DNA of 64,000 bases from DATKNA01 sp963755755 (GTDB lineage Bacteria; Actinomycetota; Actinomycetes; Actinomycetales; Kineosporiaceae), in contig CAVWLJ010000017.1 in assembly GCA_963755755.1 (NCBI GenBank), positions 62,001 through 126,000 on the forward strand, in the 5' to 3' direction. Below the pieces are notes generated by a model, which did not search any database, was not told the DNA's origin, and was given only the letters and a program-made list of their open reading frames with translations. A program made the translations under genes and the position numbers. Below are positions 63,904 to 64,000 of this stretch, in pieces (positions within the stretch are counted from its first letter, which is position 1; the number at the start of each line of letters is the position of its first letter).

Positions 63904-64000
63904 GCCCCCGATGATGCCCTGCCGGCGTGGCGGCGCCCCCCGGCCTGTCGTCCTCGGGCGGGCGGTCGTAGCGTGGAGGAACACGACAGACTGCCGTGCG

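Overview
This window comes from a very GC-rich actinomycete. Evidence: HspR-type heat-shock control (dnaK-grpE-dnaJ-hspR and clpB, each with a HAIR-like inverted repeat), a mycobacterial-type LexA/SOS box in front of a DUF222-HNH gene, a DUF3151 gene behind fbaA, a Ku/ligase/polymerase end-joining gene set, an ECF42-type sigma factor with a DGPF partner, and many GTG starts with a TANNNT -10 box only 6-8 nt upstream (leaderless transcripts). Gene content fits Pseudonocardiaceae-like relatives, but this is an inference. I see no rRNA or tRNA genes, no CRISPR array, no insertion sequence and no prophage.

Layout. 1-3.4 kb (minus): LytS/LytTR two-component pair, DUF485-like protein and a solute:sodium symporter cut by the left edge. 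3.4-6.1 kb (plus): class III CoA-transferase and a Bcr/CflA-type MFS exporter. 6.35-8.4 kb: SOS box and frameshifted DUF222-HNH gene. 8.4-11.4 kb: homocysteine methyltransferase with minisatellite-like repeats, hutI and small proteins. 11.4-14.7 kb: TPP riboswitch and ykoEDC thiamine-precursor ECF transporter. 14.7-20.3 kb (minus): two-component system followed by an ApbE/ferric-reductase-like/NuoF-like redox operon. 20.9-25.2 kb: dnaK operon. 25.3-31.2 kb: sedolisin protease, clpB, membrane protein, CGNR regulator. 31.3-36 kb: FtsX-type permease and double-ATPase exporter. 36-45.6 kb: exonuclease III, CNNM/HlyC-type protein, SDR, subtilase, GGDEF-EAL protein, pyrE, two DedA proteins. 45.6-51.6 kb (plus): SpoU methyltransferase, disulfide reductase-like enzyme, fbaA, DUF3151, amine-oxidase-like protein, purA. 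51.6-59.6 kb: ku, ATP-dependent DNA ligase and LigD-type polymerase, interleaved with ArsR/SRPBCC, GMC oxidoreductase, aldehyde dehydrogenase and a PemK/MazF-like toxin. 59.6-64 kb: ECF42 sigma/YCII pair, class III aminotransferase, FUSC-type transporter.

A caution applies throughout. I count about 23 places where a conserved protein jumps frame by one base, most of them +1 in GC-rich runs and most beyond 31 kb. dnaK itself is affected. This looks like consensus error in the assembly rather than gene decay, so such genes are annotated over their full span with the suspected site stated.

How the genes work together: the clearest functional units are the heat-shock regulon (HspR represses both dnaK and clpB), riboswitch-controlled thiamine-precursor uptake, the end-joining repair set, the TCS-linked membrane electron-transfer operon, and the self-regulated ArsR/SRPBCC pair.
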